This document shows positions 52,583-61,705 of a stretch of 64,000 nucleotides of DNA, in pieces. How positions within the stretch are numbered: position 1 is the stretch's first letter; the number at the start of each line of letters is the position of its first letter. The stretch spans positions 1 to 64,000 of the forward strand of contig NZ_JAENIM010000034.1 of NCBI RefSeq assembly GCF_016595495.1. The letters run 5' to 3'. The notes below the pieces were generated by a model. The model did not search any database. It worked only from the letters and a program-made list of their open reading frames with translations, and had not been told where the DNA came from. The position numbers and the translations under genes were made by a program. This DNA comes from Persicirhabdus sediminis. Lineage in GTDB: Bacteria > Verrucomicrobiota > Verrucomicrobiia > Verrucomicrobiales > Akkermansiaceae.

Positions 52583-53986
52583 TTAGAATTGAAAATAAAT
52601 AAACTGACCAAATACAGGCGGCGGAAATACAATGATCATGAACACAATGTAACAATAAACAGCGGAGCGCCAGCCCCAGTGAACGAGCTCGAGGCGGCGT
52701 AAGCTATGTGCTTTATCCAGCCAGATTTCATAAACCATCAGCGGCAGACAGAAAAAGGCAATCATGCCAAATCCATAGCGCGACAGCTCGCTCAGCCCTT
52801 GATCCGTAAAGATCAGACTCAACATTTGCCATGCTTGGGCAAAACTATCAGCGCGGAAAAATAACCACGTTAGGCAGATCAGGTGGAAGAAAAATACCGT
52901 TGCCAATGTGCGCCCCCAGCGGCCGGGCAGCGTGAATCTATCACCCAGTGCGCGGTAGCCACAGAGGATGAGCCCATGCAGCCCACCCCAGACGATAAAT
53001 GTCCAGCCAGCTCCGTGCCACAGACCACCTAGCAGCATGGTGATCATCAAGTTGCGATAGACTTTTCCAGCTGAAACGCGGTTGCCGCCCAGCGGGATGT
53101 AGAGGTAATCGCGCAGCCACGACGATAGCGAAATATGCCAGCGCTGCCAAAAATCAGACGGGTTGCGCGCTAGATAGGGCATGCGGAAGTTTGTCATCAA
53201 ATCAATGCCTAACCATTTGGACACCCCGCGAGCAATGGAAGAATAACCAGCAAAGTCACCATAGATCTGGAAGGCAAAACAATACACACCAACCAGCGCG
53301 TCAGTCCCCGTGATGGTGCCGGGCTCAGCCATGAAAACACCATCGGCAATGAATCCTAAATTGTCGCCAACGACCACTTTCAGAAAGAGACCTAACATCA
53401 CCAGATAGAGACCTTCAGCAAAATCACCCCGTCGGCGTGAGCGTGGGTTTTCTATCTGCGGCATCAGCGACACCGAGCGCTCGATTGGGCCAGCCACCAG
53501 CTGTGGGAAATAGGCCACGTACAAAGCAAAATTCACCAATGACCGACTCGCCTTGATCTGCCCGCGGTAGACGTCGATGGTATACGACATCGTCTGGAAG
53601 GTATAAAAGGAAATGCCGACTGGCAGGATGATATTCAGCGTCGACATCTGCACCGGAATCCCTAGCAGAGTCATCAGCTCGTAGGCGCTTTCGGTGAAAA
53701 ACCCCCAATATTTGAAGAATGCTAACAGCCCTAAAGAGACTGCAGCTGAAAAACCTAGCAGCCAGCGGTGGCGCGTTGCTTTGTCACTATTCTCGATACC
53801 AATTGCGGTGAAGTAGTTCACCAGCGTAGTGGTCATGATCAGCGGTAAAAACCGCCAGTCCCAACAGGAATAAAAATAATAACTCGCCGCTAGCAGTAAC
53901 AAGTTCTGGCCGCGGTGCGGTAACACACGGTAAACCGCCCACAGCAGAACAAAAAATATCCAGAAAAGGTAGCTGTTAAAGAGCAC
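52583..53986 (-). CDS. MBOAT O-acyltransferase (AlgI-like)
   Basis: A 467-aa polytopic membrane protein. The start is taken as GTG at 53986, giving MLFNSYLFWIFFVLLWAVYRVLP, the usual opening of this family; a longer frame starts at 54010. Signatures are LLLLAASYYFYSCWDWRFLPLI, LPVGISFYTFQTMSYTIDVYRG, YFPQLVAGPIERS, FWQRWHISLSSWLRDYLYIPLGGNR and the active-site TMLLGGLWHGAGWTFIVWGGLHG with its conserved His residues. It transfers acetyl groups across the inner membrane to the SGNH partner encoded next. Target polymer unknown. Confidence 0.92.
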   Translation of the reverse strand: MLFNSYLFWIFFVLLWAVYRVLPHRGQNLLLLAASYYFYSCWDWRFLPLIMTTTLVNYFTAIGIENSDKATRHRWLLGFSAAVSLGLLAFFKYWGFFTESAYELMTLLGIPVQMSTLNIILPVGISFYTFQTMSYTIDVYRGQIKASRSLVNFALYVAYFPQLVAGPIERSVSLMPQIENPRSRRRGDFAEGLYLVMLGLFLKVVVGDNLGFIADGVFMAEPGTITGTDALVGVYCFAFQIYGDFAGYSSIARGVSKWLGIDLMTNFRMPYLARNPSDFWQRWHISLSSWLRDYLYIPLGGNRVSAGKVYRNLMITMLLGGLWHGAGWTFIVWGGLHGLILCGYRALGDRFTLPGRWGRTLATVFFFHLICLTWLFFRADSFAQAWQMLSLIFTDQGLSELSRYGFGMIAFFCLPLMVYEIWLDKAHSLRRLELVHWGWRSAVYCYIVFMIIVFPPPVFGQFIYFQF

Positions 53987-54109
53987 GCCATGTCTGTAAG
54001 CAGCTAGCAAAAAAAGGCAAATACAAATCAGCTAGATTTGTTACTGCTAATCGTCAGCTCCAGCAGTCTGGAGGGATACCTCAACTGCTAGATCCCTATC
54101 TAGCCCTTT

Positions 54110-54835
54110 CTAATTGAGCTTTTTCAACTCAGCTAGAATCTGCTCAGATGTGGCGCGATTACGGTACTCGGCATCAAGAAATGCCCAACGAATAATACCT
54201 TTCTGATCAATGATGTAGGTTGCGCTGAGCGGCAGCTGGCTATCATTATAGCTGGCGCCATTATACTTTTTCAGATCGGCAAACTCACGCATCGCCTTTT
54301 CCACCCACGGGCTCATCTTGAAGACAATTTTGTATTTCTCCGCCACCTGATTGTCCACATCGCTGAGCACTTGGTAGTCTAACTTGAACTTCTGACTTGT
54401 TGTCAGTGATTTATCTGGCAGCTCAGGTGTCAGCGCTAACAACTGCGCGCCAGCGGCTTTAAATTCTGGCAAACTCTTCTGATAGGCATTGAGCGTAATA
54501 TTACAATACGGACACCACGAGCCGCGGTACCAAGTCAATATCACAGGAGCATTTTCCAGCTGCTTGGAAAGTGTCACTGGCTGGCCAGTGGCATTATTCA
54601 GCGTGAAATCCGGAGCTTTATCACCCACCTTGAGCGCGCGCTCTAGCATGCCAGACTCAATCACAGACTGAACGCCTTTGTTATATTCTTCAATGGTTTC
54701 AGCTGGCGCATTGGCGGTGAACTCGGCGCGGCGTGCATCGAGCTGGTCTTGTAGTGAGTCAGCTAACAATGAGGACGGTAGAAGCGTCAACAATCCGCCA
54801 AAGGTACAAATTTTTGATAGGGCTGGTATTTTCAT
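54110..54835 (-). CDS. Exported peroxiredoxin-like protein (AhpC/TSA family)
   Basis: 241 aa. It has a signal peptide (GGLLTLLPSSLLADSLQ), then a helical linker and a redoxin domain. VGDKAPDFTLNNATGQPVTL starts the fold, and ILTWYRGSWCPYCNITLNAYQ carries a C-x-x-C site, as in the peroxiredoxin-like family with a CPYC motif. PLSATYIIDQKGIIRWAFLD is the cis-proline and following strand. It probably reduces peroxides or protein thiols in the periplasm. Single gene. Confidence 0.85.
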   Translation of the reverse strand: MKIPALSKICTFGGLLTLLPSSLLADSLQDQLDARRAEFTANAPAETIEEYNKGVQSVIESGMLERALKVGDKAPDFTLNNATGQPVTLSKQLENAPVILTWYRGSWCPYCNITLNAYQKSLPEFKAAGAQLLALTPELPDKSLTTSQKFKLDYQVLSDVDNQVAEKYKIVFKMSPWVEKAMREFADLKKYNGASYNDSQLPLSATYIIDQKGIIRWAFLDAEYRNRATSEQILAELKKLN

Positions 54836-54926
54836 GGAATCGTATGAGTGCGGGCTAAGTAAAAAATTCCCGTCAATATCTACCAGCTAGTCGAGCTGTC
54901 AAACCCGCGCCCATTTCCAGCTGGTA

Positions 54927-55292
54927 TTATGACAGCGAGGCGCGCTCCGCTGCCGCTTGATCGTCGGCATTTTCTAACTCTATGAAGTTTTGTGGCCCAC
55001 GTTGAGCGAGTATGCCTTTTATTTTGCGTAAATTGTAGATGTGGCAAACTAAGAAAATACAAAATACTGGCCATGACCAAGCGCTCGCGGCTCCTAGGTA
55101 CTCAGCTTGCTCACAGCATTCGATTCCCGTGATAATCGTTTCTGGTAGCTTGATAACAAAATAAACTAGCAATGATATAGCCCCAACTTCAGCTCTATTG
55201 AGAAAATCATAATCAGACTGACCACTACCACTCCATTGCCTCATCTTACGAAAGCGTCTAATGCGTTTCTTCTCTGCCTCTGAAAGGTTCAC
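54927..55292 (-). CDS. Hypothetical small membrane protein
   Basis: Not recognised. 121 aa: a basic N-terminus (EAEKKRIRRFRKMRQWSGSG), two hydrophobic segments (VGAISLLVYFVIKLPETIITGI and SAWSWPVFCIFLVCHIYNL), a basic stop-transfer and an acidic C-terminal tail. It lies 76 bp downstream of another unknown membrane protein gene on the same strand. Confidence 0.55.
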   Translation of the reverse strand: MNLSEAEKKRIRRFRKMRQWSGSGQSDYDFLNRAEVGAISLLVYFVIKLPETIITGIECCEQAEYLGAASAWSWPVFCIFLVCHIYNLRKIKGILAQRGPQNFIELENADDQAAAERASLS

Positions 55293-55368
55293 AAGATTCT
55301 AACTACAAAACAACCGCCCATCTGTCCAGACCCGATCTATCCAGAATCACTATTGCAGCAGGACCACA

Positions 55369-56169
55369 CTAGCTCATCATCGCATACCTCATGATGACTA
55401 ATGGCAAGACAGCTGCCGACAACGAAATGAAAAACAAAACATACATCGGCAGCATCACATAGAAGCGCAGTGATTTACCCATTTTTCTAGCTATCTCTGA
55501 AGCGGTAAGTAGATACGCCTTAATTCCCAAGGTGTACTGGGCTATTGTCGCCACACCAGATCCCAAAGTATCCACTATACCCTGCGTCTGTTCACGTGCC
55601 GATGACGCTCTGTTAGCTCGTTTCACTAGGCGACGAACAGCAACTCCAATAGAGCGATGGTATAGCCAGATCATTGGGCTAGCTAGAAAACCAAATGCCG
55701 ACGCTACCGCTCTCTCCAGCGTAGGCATCAATATCTTGTCATAAACAATTTCTATCAACTCATCTCCAGCGGGAAGTTCAGCCTCACCTAACTGCAGCTG
55801 CTCGTAGTCCGATGCTACCTGAGCACTCATCTCCAATACCATGATCAAGATCGACTCAATGTGCTCGAGCGCCTGAGAAATCACCCGCAAAAGCCCTAAT
55901 ATCAGGCCACTGATCGCTCCAACAATTAAAAAATAGATACCAACTCCTAGCTGCCGCGACAGATCAAGCTGGTAGCGACTGGAAACAAAATAACAGATGA
56001 CTAAGGACAAAACGACAATCAACGCAGCCACTTTCAAGATCTTAGCTAAGGCCTGAGGCACACTAATCAATTCCGTAAGCCGCTCGGCTAGCTCGGGAGT
56101 CTGATATTTTGTCAAATCAATTTCAGCTGCCTTCTTAGATTTCTCTGTAGCTGTATCGTTAGTATCCAT
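55369..56169 (-). CDS. Hypothetical inner-membrane protein
   Basis: Not recognised. 266 aa with about four hydrophobic regions: ILKVAALIVVLSLVICYFVS, GVGIYFLIVGAISGLILGLL, a longer amphipathic region AVASAFGFLASPMIWLYHRSIG, and FYVMLPMYVLFFISLSAAVLPLVIM at the C-terminus. The N-terminus is charged and cytoplasmic (TEKSKKAAEIDLTKYQTPELAERL). The segment between the second and third spans is acidic. Co-directional with the 121-aa membrane protein. Confidence 0.6.
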   Translation of the reverse strand: MDTNDTATEKSKKAAEIDLTKYQTPELAERLTELISVPQALAKILKVAALIVVLSLVICYFVSSRYQLDLSRQLGVGIYFLIVGAISGLILGLLRVISQALEHIESILIMVLEMSAQVASDYEQLQLGEAELPAGDELIEIVYDKILMPTLERAVASAFGFLASPMIWLYHRSIGVAVRRLVKRANRASSAREQTQGIVDTLGSGVATIAQYTLGIKAYLLTASEIARKMGKSLRFYVMLPMYVLFFISLSAAVLPLVIMRYAMMS

Positions 56170-56459
56170 AGGAGTCTAGATGTGAGACCATAATCAACTC
56201 ACGCTCCACAACTAACCGCAACTACCGTCATCTATCAATGAAAATCAACTGCTAGCCGACTCTCTATAATCAGGCTTAGTGCGATTGACCTCCTAGCTAG
56301 GGTTTCCAGCTAGCTGAAAAAAGGACAATCCTATGAACCATCATACCGCCAGCTAGCTCGCAGCGAATTAGCCTTTATTTACAGCAAAGCTATCGCTAAA
56401 AGCCCAGCCAGATGGGCTGGTCATGAATGATTTTCATGTCAGGTATTTTTTTAGCAAAT
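56170..56459. other. Intergenic region upstream of the nitrate reductase operon
   Basis: No gene seen. It contains a short hairpin AGCCCA / TGGGCT at 56399-56416 and an inverted repeat CATGAA / TTCATG just downstream, 30-60 bp before the sigma-54 promoter. This is a possible activator region, but neither matches the NtrC consensus I would look for (GCACC-N5-GGTGC). Confidence 0.35.
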
Positions 56460-56476
56460 ATGGCACGCAGGTTGCG
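56460..56476 (+). promoter_or_regulatory. Sigma-54 promoter of the nitrate reductase operon
   Basis: ATGGCACGCAGGTTGCG contains a perfect TGGCAC-N5-TTGC with GG at 56462-56463 and GC at 56474-56475, spacing N10. The predicted start of transcription is near 56487, giving a leader of about 53 nt before the ATG at 56540. Confidence 0.88.
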
Positions 56477-56539
56477 ACCATAGGAGACATCCAGCAGCCA
56501 GCTGGCACCTTCCCAGCCCACCTTATCATTCCCTAATTA

Positions 56540-58126
56540 ATGTCTTACAGCGCCGAAGAACCTACAAACTTGATTGATGATCTCCTCAAAGAACAGCAGG
56601 AGCTCACCGCAATTGAGCGCTTCAGCCAGCTGCATGATAGAGATGCGCTGCCCGCTCAGGAGCCTTATTATAAGGCACTCATGCCGGGGCGCGAGCCATC
56701 TGCTGGCGAGCAATATTCATTTGAAGTCAACCTAGATGCCTGCACTGGCTGCAAGGCCTGCGTCACCGCCTGCCACAACCTCAACGGCCTCGACCAAGGG
56801 GAAGCGTGGCGCGACGTCGGCGTATTATTTGGCGGCACCACCATCGAGCCCAAGGTGCAAACCGTGACCTCCGCCTGCCACCACTGCGCCGACCCCGGCT
56901 GCATGGATGGCTGCCCAGTGCTCGCCTACGAGAAAGATGAAAAAACCGGCATCGTGCGCCACCTCGACGACCAATGCATCGGCTGCCAGTACTGCATTCT
57001 CAAATGTCCATACGAGGTGCCCAAGTACAACAAGCGACTCGGCATCGTGCGCAAGTGCGACATGTGCATCGACCGTCTAGCAGAAGGTGAAGCGCCCGCC
57101 TGTGTGCAAGCCTGTCCAACAGAAGCGATTGCCATCCGCATCGTCAAAACCGACGACATGCGCGAGCGCGCTAAAGATCCAGACCACCAGATGATTGCTG
57201 GTGCTTACAATTCGATTTATACCAAACCAACCACCAGCTTCAGATCCAGCCAGCCATTGCCAACTAACATGCAAGCCGGCGACGCTCACGACATCACTCC
57301 TGAGCACACTCACGGACCACTTGTTAGCATGCTCACGCTAACGCAGATTTCTATCGGCATGATGGCAGCAGCGATGATTGCTGGCAGCTACTGGCTGGTG
57401 GTCATCTCCCTCATCATTGGCGGCATTGGCATGGCCAGCAGCGTCTTCCACCTCGGCAGCCCGCTAGGCGCTTGGCGGTCATTTTTGGGATTGAGAAAAT
57501 CCTGGCTGAGCCGCGAGATTGTTGTCTTAGGTGGCTGGTTCCCGCTCGCCATTCTCTACACCGCCATCCTAACGGATAGCCATTTCCAGCTGGATCTAAT
57601 CCCCTACCAATGGCTCAGCTGGCTGCCAGTTCCGCTCGACCTTCTCGTCGGCCTAGCGACTACAGCGACTGGCCTGCTAGGCATTTTCTGCTCGGTGATG
57701 GTTTATGCAGACACTCATCGTGAGTTTTGGAAACTTCACCGCAGCGGCGGCAGGTTCTTTGGTTCAGCGGCCGTCAGTTTCTTCATCACGCTGGCAGTAG
57801 CGGGCGTTCCCTACATGCAGCTGCTTGCCATCCTCACGCTAGCTAGCAAGCTGTTATTTGAAGCCATGTCGCTGATTCCAGCTGCGCAGGATAAAAACAT
57901 CTCGGCCAAGCGCAGCGCCCTCATCCAGCTACAACCGCTAGCTAGAGTGCTCAACTGCCGCCTATTGTTAGCAGCCACCGCGCTGCTATTCCTAGCCCTT
58001 CCGCTCTCACTATTTACAGGCTGTTTGATTGTTGGCCTGCTAATTGCTAGTGAACTCCTCGAGCGTGTTTTATTTTTCAAATCCGTCGTGCCACTGAAAA
58101 TGCCCGGCAATATCTCCACTCAGTAG
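56540..58126 (+). CDS. Fused DmsB-DmsC-like electron-transfer subunit
   Basis: 528 aa. Residues 60-200 form a DmsB/NrfC-type ferredoxin with sixteen cysteines (C68/71/74/78, C113/116/121/125, C146/149/152/156, C173/176/188/192), enough for four [4Fe-4S] clusters. From about residue 255 a DmsC-like membrane anchor follows with about eight spans ([47 protein letters not shown]). The fusion probably oxidises quinol and feeds the molybdoenzyme encoded 4 bp downstream. There is no Tat signal. Sigma-54-controlled. Confidence 0.9.
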   Translation: MSYSAEEPTNLIDDLLKEQQELTAIERFSQLHDRDALPAQEPYYKALMPGREPSAGEQYSFEVNLDACTGCKACVTACHNLNGLDQGEAWRDVGVLFGGTTIEPKVQTVTSACHHCADPGCMDGCPVLAYEKDEKTGIVRHLDDQCIGCQYCILKCPYEVPKYNKRLGIVRKCDMCIDRLAEGEAPACVQACPTEAIAIRIVKTDDMRERAKDPDHQMIAGAYNSIYTKPTTSFRSSQPLPTNMQAGDAHDITPEHTHGPLVSMLTLTQISIGMMAAAMIAGSYWLVVISLIIGGIGMASSVFHLGSPLGAWRSFLGLRKSWLSREIVVLGGWFPLAILYTAILTDSHFQLDLIPYQWLSWLPVPLDLLVGLATTATGLLGIFCSVMVYADTHREFWKLHRSGGRFFGSAAVSFFITLAVAGVPYMQLLAILTLASKLLFEAMSLIPAAQDKNISAKRSALIQLQPLARVLNCRLLLAATALLFLALPLSLFTGCLIVGLLIASELLERVLFFKSVVPLKMPGNISTQ

Positions 58127-58130
58127 CCTA

Positions 58131-60380
58131 ATGAAAAGCCATCAACGAAAGCCAGAAATCCTACGCGCATGGAACGGTACTAAAACTGCCGAACTGCTGC
58201 GCTCCCCCGGAAAGTTTGGCCTCGGGCAGGTGCCAGATAAAAAAACACCAGACGCCACTACCTCCATGGTCTGTGGGTTCTGCGCCACCGGCTGCGGGCT
58301 CAATATCCACCTCAAAGAAGGTGAAGCCGTCGGCCTAACGCCCGATACCCGATACCCGGTAAACATCGGCATGGCTTGCCCAAAAGGATGGGAAGCACTC
58401 GCTCCACTTCAGTCTAACGAACGCGCTAGCCAGCCACTACTGCGCAGCTCCAGAGACAGCCAGCTAGAAGCGGTCGACTGGGACACCGCGATGAAGGCAT
58501 TCTCTAGCAAATTCAAAGCAGTGCAGGAAAAACACGGCAAAGAATCCGTCGCCTTCATCAGCACTGGGCAAATTTGTACCGAAGAAATGGCTTTTCTCGG
58601 CTCACTCAGCAAGTTTGGCATGGGCATCAAACATGGCGACGGCAATACCCGCCAGTGCATGGCTACCGCCGTAGCAGCCTACAAACAAAGCTTTGGTTTC
58701 GACTCGCCGCCCTATACCTATCAAGATTTTGAAGAGTCCGATACCATCGTACTCATTGGCTCTAACTTATGCATCGCCCACCCTATCATGTGGCAGCGTG
58801 TGATGCGCAACAAGAACCAGCCAAAGATCATCGTCATTGACCCGCGCAAAACTGAAACCGCAGTGGCGGCGACCCACCACTATCCGATTGCGCCAAAATC
58901 AGACCTTACTTTTTTCTATGGCATTGCCCATATTCTGATTGCTAACGGCTGGCTGGACAACGACTTCATCGCCAAGCATACCGAGCAATTTGACGGCTTC
59001 ATCGAGCACGTCAAAACATTCACTCCTGAGTTTGTTAGCCAGAAATCAGGCATTCCAGCTGAAGACATCTACGAGCTAGCGTGCATGATTCACGAAGGGA
59101 AAAATGTCTCCTTCTGGTGGACCATGGGCGTCAACCAAGGATACGAAGCTACCCGCACGGCGCAAAGCATCATCAACCTCGCGCTGATGACTGGCAATAT
59201 TGGTCGCCCCGGTACGGGAGCTAACTCTATCACCGGTCAGTGCAATGCCATGGGATCACGCCTATTTTCTAATACTACCAACCTGCTAGGTGGCCATGAT
59301 TTTGCCAACCCAGAGCATCGCGCCAAAGTGTGTGAGGTTCTGGAAATTCCCGACGAAGTCATTCCCGACGCCATCGGCATGCCCTATAACCAAATCATCG
59401 ACGGCATTGAATCTGGATCTATCAGAGGCTTGTGGATTATCGCCACTAACCCAGTGCATTCATGGATCAATCAGGGCAGACTGAAGAAACTGCTAGGCCA
59501 GCTGGATTTCCTCGTGGTGCAAGATATGTACTCCACCACGGAAACCGCAGTGCACGCCGACCTCGTTCTACCAGCTGCCGCTTGGGGAGAAAAAGATGGC
59601 ACCTTCATCAACTCTGAACGCAGAATTGGACTGGCTAAAAAAGTAGCCAAAGCACCCGGCCAGGCGCTTAGTGATTTTAATATTTTCCGTCTCATTGCCC
59701 AATACTGGGGCTGTGGTGAGCTGTTCAAAAAGTGGACTTCACCGGAAGCGGTATTTCAAATGCTGAAAATGCTAACAAATAATCAGCCTTGTGACATCAC
59801 GGGGATTGAAGACTACCAAATGTTGGATAAGAATGGCGGCATTCAGTGGCCACATCCAGCTGGCGCTGAATTAGTTGACAACCAGCGCCGTTTATTTTCA
59901 GATAATCAATTTTATCACCCTAACGGCAAAGCAAAATTCCATTACGAAGCCGTGAAACCACTCCCCGAACCTAGCGACAATGCGTTCCCATTCACCCTGC
60001 TAACAGGGCGTGGAACCTCAGCCCAATGGCATACCCAAACAAGAACTGGAAAATCCAAAGTTCTACAGGCTCTCTACCCAAAACACTGTTATGTAGAGAT
60101 TAATCCAAAAGATGCCCACGAGCTCGGCATTGAGAGCAACTCAATGGTGACGCTGAAATCCCGCCGCGCGAGCATTGAAGCCACCGCCTTCATCACCCCA
60201 ACAGTGTCTCCCGGTCAGGTCTTTTTGCCAATGCACTACTCCGAGGTGAACCAGCTGATTCAAGATGTCTTTGACCCGTACTCCAGCCAGCCTAACTACA
60301 AGCACTCAGCAGTGGCACTTTTCCCAGCTAAGAAAATTAACCAAACCGTGAAGCAAAGCCAGCAAGTCGGACACACCTAA
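58131..60380 (+). CDS. Assimilatory nitrate reductase, NasA-like molybdoenzyme
   Basis: A 749-aa Mo-bis-MGD oxidoreductase. The [4Fe-4S] motif is C48-x2-C51-x3-C55-x27-C83 ([29 protein letters not shown]). Molybdopterin segments include [60 protein letters not shown] and [27 protein letters not shown], typical of NasA/NarB. The C-terminal MopB domain has [18 protein letters not shown]. Without a Tat signal it should be cytoplasmic. Nitrate as substrate is inferred from subfamily features and sigma-54 control; formate dehydrogenase is less likely. Confidence 0.87.
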   Translation: MKSHQRKPEILRAWNGTKTAELLRSPGKFGLGQVPDKKTPDATTSMVCGFCATGCGLNIHLKEGEAVGLTPDTRYPVNIGMACPKGWEALAPLQSNERASQPLLRSSRDSQLEAVDWDTAMKAFSSKFKAVQEKHGKESVAFISTGQICTEEMAFLGSLSKFGMGIKHGDGNTRQCMATAVAAYKQSFGFDSPPYTYQDFEESDTIVLIGSNLCIAHPIMWQRVMRNKNQPKIIVIDPRKTETAVAATHHYPIAPKSDLTFFYGIAHILIANGWLDNDFIAKHTEQFDGFIEHVKTFTPEFVSQKSGIPAEDIYELACMIHEGKNVSFWWTMGVNQGYEATRTAQSIINLALMTGNIGRPGTGANSITGQCNAMGSRLFSNTTNLLGGHDFANPEHRAKVCEVLEIPDEVIPDAIGMPYNQIIDGIESGSIRGLWIIATNPVHSWINQGRLKKLLGQLDFLVVQDMYSTTETAVHADLVLPAAAWGEKDGTFINSERRIGLAKKVAKAPGQALSDFNIFRLIAQYWGCGELFKKWTSPEAVFQMLKMLTNNQPCDITGIEDYQMLDKNGGIQWPHPAGAELVDNQRRLFSDNQFYHPNGKAKFHYEAVKPLPEPSDNAFPFTLLTGRGTSAQWHTQTRTGKSKVLQALYPKHCYVEINPKDAHELGIESNSMVTLKSRRASIEATAFITPTVSPGQVFLPMHYSEVNQLIQDVFDPYSSQPNYKHSAVALFPAKKINQTVKQSQQVGHT

Positions 60381-60423
60381 CTTTTTCTTTGAGTCGCCAC
60401 AGCTCTATGCTATACACCAATGC

Positions 60424-60840
60424 ATGGAGCTAACAAATAGCATCATTTATAGCGCGAAGCTTGGCATATTTGCCTTGCTGAGCAGCTTGCCGGTAGCCGT
60501 CTATGCTTTCTCATTCTCCAGCTATACCCACAGCTACTGGCCAGTTTTGTTTCTAGTTTCAGCCCTGCTAGCAGGCTATTCTATCAGATGCACAGCTAAA
60601 TTTCAAAGCGTTCCGCTTGTCACCTTGGTACTAACAAGCCTAGCCTGCAGCTGGGTCTTATATGCCGCACTGATAGCCGGCTGCTACCTGGACATTGGCT
60701 ACAATAACCAATCCTCGATAAACAGCTACGGCGGCGGATACCATCAGACTAGTTTCCAACTAGCAGAAATCCACATCTACATCTGCGCCGCAATCGCCAG
60801 CCTAGCCCTCACATATTATTTGGCCACGGCCGATGAATAA
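60424..60840 (+). CDS. Hypothetical four-span membrane protein
   Basis: Not recognised. 138 aa with four hydrophobic segments (KLGIFALLSSLPVAVYAFSF, YWPVLFLVSALLAGYSI, SVPLVTLVLTSLACSWVLYAAL and IYICAAIASLALTYYLA) and a polar loop GYNNQSSINSYGGGYHQ between spans three and four. It follows the nitrate reductase gene by 43 bp. There is no known nitrate-transporter similarity, so a functional tie is doubtful. Confidence 0.6.
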   Translation: MELTNSIIYSAKLGIFALLSSLPVAVYAFSFSSYTHSYWPVLFLVSALLAGYSIRCTAKFQSVPLVTLVLTSLACSWVLYAALIAGCYLDIGYNNQSSINSYGGGYHQTSFQLAEIHIYICAAIASLALTYYLATADE

Positions 60841-60928
60841 GCAGCCGTTTTTCTAGCTCGATCTATTTCACCCAGAATACAGCGCCTTCTCACTTGTCAG
60901 TTAGATCACGATCTGCCAAGGATGCGAC

Positions 60929-61705
60929 ATGATTCATCCTAGCGCGATAATTAGCCCGGACGCCAGCGTCGCTGACGACGTCGAAATCGGACCTTTTGCC
61001 ATCATTGATGCTGGCTGCAGCATTGGAGCTGGTTGTAAAATTGGCGCTCAGGCGTGGATCACTGGCAACAGCCAGCTGGGAAAAAATAACGACATCGGCT
61101 ACGGCGCCGTTGTTGGTGCGCTACCGCAATCAATTGGTTTTGATCCAGCTACTGCGTCCGGCGTGATCATTGGCGATAACAATACGCTGCGCGAATATGT
61201 CACCATCAACCGCAGCATCTACGCTGGAAAAAATACGGTCATCGGCAATGACAACTTTCTCATGAGTGTCAGCCACGTCGCCCACGACTGCATTCTCGGC
61301 GACCACAACATCCTAGCTAACAATGTGATGCTCGGCGGCCACATCGAGATGGGCAACCGCATCTTTTTAGGTGGTGGTGGTGGATTCCACCAGTTTGTCA
61401 AAATCGGCAGCTTCGCCATGGTCAAAGGAAATGCCAGCATCAGCCAAGACGTGCCACCGTATGCAGTAGCTTGTCGCGATAACGAGCTAGCATCTATCAA
61501 CGTCGTTGCGCTGCGCCGCGCTGGCTTTGACGCCGCGACCCGATCAGAAATCAAAAACCTCTACAAGTTGCTCTTCCGCAGCGGTATTCGTCTATCAGAC
61601 GCGGTTACCCAAGCTGAAGAAAGCGAGTGGTCAGAGGCAGCTAGCGCATTGATAGAGGCGGCAAAATCACCGTCCGCCAAAGGCATCCTCAGAAAAATGA
61701 GCTAG
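60929..61705 (+). CDS. lpxA: Acyl-ACP--UDP-GlcNAc O-acyltransferase LpxA
   Basis: First enzyme of lipid A synthesis, which indicates a lipopolysaccharide-bearing outer membrane. 258 aa. A left-handed beta helix of hexapeptide repeats runs from IHPSAIISPDASVADDVEIGPFAIIDAGCSIG to about residue 190, with the catalytic His in FLMSVSHVAHDCILGD and GGGGGFHQFVKIGSFAMVKG as family signatures. The helical C-terminus includes NVVALRRAGFDAATRSEIKNLYKLLF. AAGG 9 nt before the ATG is one of the few Shine-Dalgarno-like sequences here. Its TAG stop overlaps the comEC stop within a shared CTAG. Confidence 0.94.
   Translation: MIHPSAIISPDASVADDVEIGPFAIIDAGCSIGAGCKIGAQAWITGNSQLGKNNDIGYGAVVGALPQSIGFDPATASGVIIGDNNTLREYVTINRSIYAGKNTVIGNDNFLMSVSHVAHDCILGDHNILANNVMLGGHIEMGNRIFLGGGGGFHQFVKIGSFAMVKGNASISQDVPPYAVACRDNELASINVVALRRAGFDAATRSEIKNLYKLLFRSGIRLSDAVTQAEESEWSEAASALIEAAKSPSAKGILRKMS

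Noticed and set aside
52941-53708. Alternative frames of 69 and 94 aa within the MBOAT gene
   Set aside because: Shadows of a well-supported membrane acyltransferase in another frame.
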